Below, piece after piece: positions 61,397-64,000 of a DNA stretch of 64,000 nucleotides. The stretch covers positions 1,426,001 to 1,490,000 of the forward strand of contig BCJU01000002.1 in assembly GCA_001600355.1 (NCBI GenBank), given 5' to 3'. Source of the DNA: Meira nashicola (lineage: Eukaryota > Basidiomycota > Exobasidiomycetes > Exobasidiales > Brachybasidiaceae). The notes below the pieces were generated by a model. The model saw only the letters and a program-made list of their open reading frames with translations, did no database searches and was not told the DNA's origin. The stretch's first letter is position 1; each line of letters begins with the position of its first letter. The translations under genes were made by a program, and so were the position numbers.

Positions 61397-64000
61397 ATGG
61401 AGAACGACGGTAAAAAGAAGAGTCCACGCATACATTCCCAAAAGACACCTTCACTCATTCAACAATCAGCTCAAACTTCCACAACTGATCAAAGCCAAAG
61501 TGATCGCTTGACTAATCGACAGAAAGGCAAGGCTAGATCAAGTTTATCTCAATCCATAGGTCCCCAAAAGAACATCTCTAGCTCGTCCAGTGGCAAACGT
61601 AAAGCATCTGAATCCACTGATCAAGTCACTGAATCGCGAAGAAGCAGTTTGAGAAGTGCTTCAAGAATTGCAAAAGATCAATCGACTTCTGCAAGTCAAA
61701 ACACAACACAAAGTACCAACCCATCGGGCTCAGCTGTAGATTTGTCATTCACTCCAAATACCAGAAGTAGTGCAAACAGATCTTTCGGCACTGCTCTCTC
61801 TGATCGAAGACATACCCGTCAATCGACCTCGACGAGTGATCAAGCTTCATCAACAGCCAGTCAGCGCGGGCATTCTCCTTTCTCGGCACCTGCCACACCC
61901 GCCACTGCTCATTCGATCTCGACAAACGTGTCTGTCTCATCACACCAGGCTGCTCAGACATCCTCGTCGACCTCGACTCGGAGGGGGTCAAAACGAGCAA
62001 GAACATCAAACGACGGTTTAGTGGCAACTGCTTTGCGCGATTTACCAATCGCTGATCCTTTGAGTGGAGTAAGAGCGCAATCGACAAAGAAGGAAAGCAA
62101 GGGCAAAGGAAAGGAAAAAGCGAATTCATCTTCAACCAAACAATCTTCAACAAGCTCAAAAGCCTCTACGAAGAAGAGGAGTGCTCTTCCCAACGAGAAT
62201 TCTTCAACAGAGCTTCCACCAAGTAAGCGTGTGAAAGGCTCAGCAGAAGTTTCGTCGAGTAGCACAGATCGTCGATCGAGCTCACGTACAAAAAAGTACA
62301 GTATGGCACAGAAGAAACAGCATTCCTCTTCGACCTCATCTGGTCCTTCAAAATCACGCCATTCAACGGGCAGCAATACTTCTCGTAACAAAGGTAGATC
62401 TACTAGCGGTACCACTTCATCTACCCGCTTGGTTGATCTAGATCAATCCTGCGGACCTTCAACAAATCATATGGATGAAGACGACGAATTTCAAGCTGCC
62501 AACAGCTTCAGTGTTCATACAGAGACAGATGAAGAAGAGGGCCTGAACGAAGGAATAGATGATGAAGGGGAAGTTGAACGTGACACTCTTATTGAGGCAG
62601 ATGAGATTGACAACATAGACCATGCTGAAGAAGAGGAAGATAATGAAGATGAAGAAGGAGATGAAGCGCTACTAGACAACGAAGAGGATTATGAAGACGA
62701 AGAAGATGATCCGGATCATTTTGACGAAGACGCAGATGACCCATACGGTGACGGAGATGATGGAGGCGGCTTTGGCGGTCACATTCGAGCCATGGCAGGC
62801 TACATGACAGGTCTCGCCGGAAGATTCCGTGCTCTTCTCAACTCGCTCCGTGATCGAAGAGATCCTACAGCCCAGTTGGTTGCATTGCAAGAATTATCCG
62901 AAGTTTTGAGTATCAGCAATGAAGACACATTGGCAGGATATTTTCCTACAGAATCATTTGTTGGCGAGTTGATCTACTTGATGGGTGGACCAAAGCCCAC
63001 TCGAACGTTGACGAGCAAGGAGAAATCAAAGGAAGATATTGAAAGGGAGGAAGAGGAAGATTCTTTGGCAGCCGCTCTCGCATTGGAAGACAATAGTGAA
63101 ACGATGTTATTGGCATGCAGATGTTTGGCTAATTTGATCGAAGCTATGCCTTATGCTGCACATAGTGTAGTCTCTCATGGTGCTGTTCCGGTGTTGAATG
63201 CAAAATTGGTTCAAATTGAGTTCATCGACTTGGCCGAGCAAGTCTTGCAAACGATGGAAAAGATTTCCAATGAATTCCCGTCTGCTATCGTTCGGGAGGG
63301 TGGTCTTTCTGCTATGCTTCAATATCTGGATTTCTTCAATATTCACGTTCAACGTACTGCTATGAATGCTGCCTCCAATTGTTGCAGACGTTTGAGTCCC
63401 GAGCAATTCGATAAAGCTAAAGATGTTATGCCAATCATTAAGAATGTATTGTCTTACAGCGATCAACGATTGGTAGAATCAGCATGCCGATGTGTTGTGC
63501 GTCTGATTGACAGCTATCGTCATCATACAGACCTACTCGAGCAATTATTGGATGATGGCGTTGTTGGTTCGATCAATGCTGTCTTACTGCCCGGCTCAAC
63601 TACCTCATCCAGCAGTACGACAATCAGTACGACGATCTATACTGATATTTTGAAAGGTCTTGGCACCGCAGCTCGCGTAAATCCATCTGTAGCTGTCACG
63701 TTGCTCGAAAACAATATCGTCGAAACACTGTATGTGCTTTTGACTGGCTCTTCCGCACCATCAGAAGAAGGAAGTGTAGGCCATGGTCCTGCTGCCAAGA
63801 TGAATGCAAAGAAAGATTCCGAGACTGTTGAAGACAATGCGGGCGCAGCTTTTGCTGTGGTTAATCCTGATGGATCGGAAAATGTAGCAATTGCAGATGT
63901 TGCAATCTTGCAAAATTTAGCACAAAGGCCTAAAGAGCAAGTACAAGAAGCACTCTCTTTAGTTGCTGAACTTTTACCGCCATTACCGCGAGATGGTGTA
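61397..64000 (+). CDS. UFD4: HECT ubiquitin ligase UFD4/TRIP12, N-terminal part (runs off right edge)
   Basis: 868 codons are visible from the ATG at 61397 with no stop before the window end. Residues 1-350 are Ser/Thr/Lys-rich and disordered, with basic clusters (KRVKGS, RRGSKRARTS). An acidic stretch at about 355-455 follows. The armadillo/HEAT region starts near 475 with AGRFRALLNSLRDRRDPTAQ, LQELSEVLSISNEDTLAGYF and continues through LACRCLANLIEAMP, AEQVLQTMEKIS, MNAASNCCRRLSPEQF and ACRCVVRLIDSY to VAELLPPLPRDGV. These blocks are diagnostic of TRIP12/Ufd4, which ubiquitinates N-terminal ubiquitin fusions and Arg/N-degron substrates. The catalytic HECT domain must lie beyond the window. 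Yeast Ufd4 works with Ubc4, whose homologue is at 20.4 kb. Confidence 0.9.
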   Translation, partial: MENDGKKKSPRIHSQKTPSLIQQSAQTSTTDQSQSDRLTNRQKGKARSSLSQSIGPQKNISSSSSGKRKASESTDQVTESRRSSLRSASRIAKDQSTSASQNTTQSTNPSGSAVDLSFTPNTRSSANRSFGTALSDRRHTRQSTSTSDQASSTASQRGHSPFSAPATPATAHSISTNVSVSSHQAAQTSSSTSTRRGSKRARTSNDGLVATALRDLPIADPLSGVRAQSTKKESKGKGKEKANSSSTKQSSTSSKASTKKRSALPNENSSTELPPSKRVKGSAEVSSSSTDRRSSSRTKKYSMAQKKQHSSSTSSGPSKSRHSTGSNTSRNKGRSTSGTTSSTRLVDLDQSCGPSTNHMDEDDEFQAANSFSVHTETDEEEGLNEGIDDEGEVERDTLIEADEIDNIDHAEEEEDNEDEEGDEALLDNEEDYEDEEDDPDHFDEDADDPYGDGDDGGGFGGHIRAMAGYMTGLAGRFRALLNSLRDRRDPTAQLVALQELSEVLSISNEDTLAGYFPTESFVGELIYLMGGPKPTRTLTSKEKSKEDIEREEEEDSLAAALALEDNSETMLLACRCLANLIEAMPYAAHSVVSHGAVPVLNAKLVQIEFIDLAEQVLQTMEKISNEFPSAIVREGGLSAMLQYLDFFNIHVQRTAMNAASNCCRRLSPEQFDKAKDVMPIIKNVLSYSDQRLVESACRCVVRLIDSYRHHTDLLEQLLDDGVVGSINAVLLPGSTTSSSSTTISTTIYTDILKGLGTAARVNPSVAVTLLENNIVETLYVLLTGSSAPSEEGSVGHGPAAKMNAKKDSETVEDNAGAAFAVVNPDGSENVAIADVAILQNLAQRPKEQVQEALSLVAELLPPLPRDGV

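Overview
The window is a eukaryotic, fungal chromosome segment. Coding regions are separated by AT-rich spacers, and most genes have one exon. The rest carry one or two short introns (65-119 nt); 10 of the 13 introns placed here start with GTGAGT. The gene set is basidiomycete-like, and the low intron density plus a siderophore acyltransferase of the SidF/Fer5 type point towards Ustilaginomycotina or a relative. That placement is inference; I do not name a species.

Layout: 1-8 kb holds the 3' part of a mitochondrial MutS homolog (MSH1), uracil phosphoribosyltransferase, a SNT1-like double-SANT corepressor and an AYR1-like reductase. 8-19 kb holds an UNC93-like transporter, a PA-TM-RING ubiquitin ligase, a PQ-loop transporter, a second short-chain dehydrogenase with a 16-nt microexon, a bHLH factor with a very long loop, and an unknown nuclear-looking protein. 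19-26 kb holds a yippee protein, a UBC4/5 ubiquitin-conjugating enzyme, a secreted GH18 protein, a membrane-anchored DUF3445 protein and a dithiol glutaredoxin. 27-32 kb holds four unknown genes, including a three-exon coiled-coil protein and a likely GPI-anchored glycoprotein. 33-43 kb is dense metabolism and mitochondria: siderophore acyltransferase, glycerate kinase/TDA10, MYG1, nicotinamide riboside kinase, rhomboid protease, methylcrotonyl-CoA carboxylase beta subunit and a serine carboxypeptidase. 43-51 kb holds a small Cys-cluster protein with a PPxY motif, a helical (PPR-like?) mitochondrial candidate and a 1262-residue Ser-rich orphan. 51.4-56.8 kb is a gene-sparse island whose only supported gene encodes a 71-residue secreted peptide with eight cysteines. 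56.8-64 kb holds an RSC9-like chromatin remodeller subunit and the N-terminal 868 codons of a UFD4/TRIP12 HECT ligase that runs off the right edge.

Functional threads are ubiquitin (RING, UBC4, yippee, UFD4), chromatin (SNT1, RSC9), salvage and small-molecule kinases (FUR1, NRK, glycerate kinase) and mitochondria (MSH1, rhomboid, MCCB, helical protein). Seven convergent pairs lie 52-140 bp apart. No tRNA, rRNA, CRISPR array or transposon was recognised by eye. The most notable items are the eight-cysteine peptide, the PPxY Cys-cluster protein, the siderophore acyltransferase with five GATA-type motifs upstream, and several spliced genes whose first exons are easy to miss.
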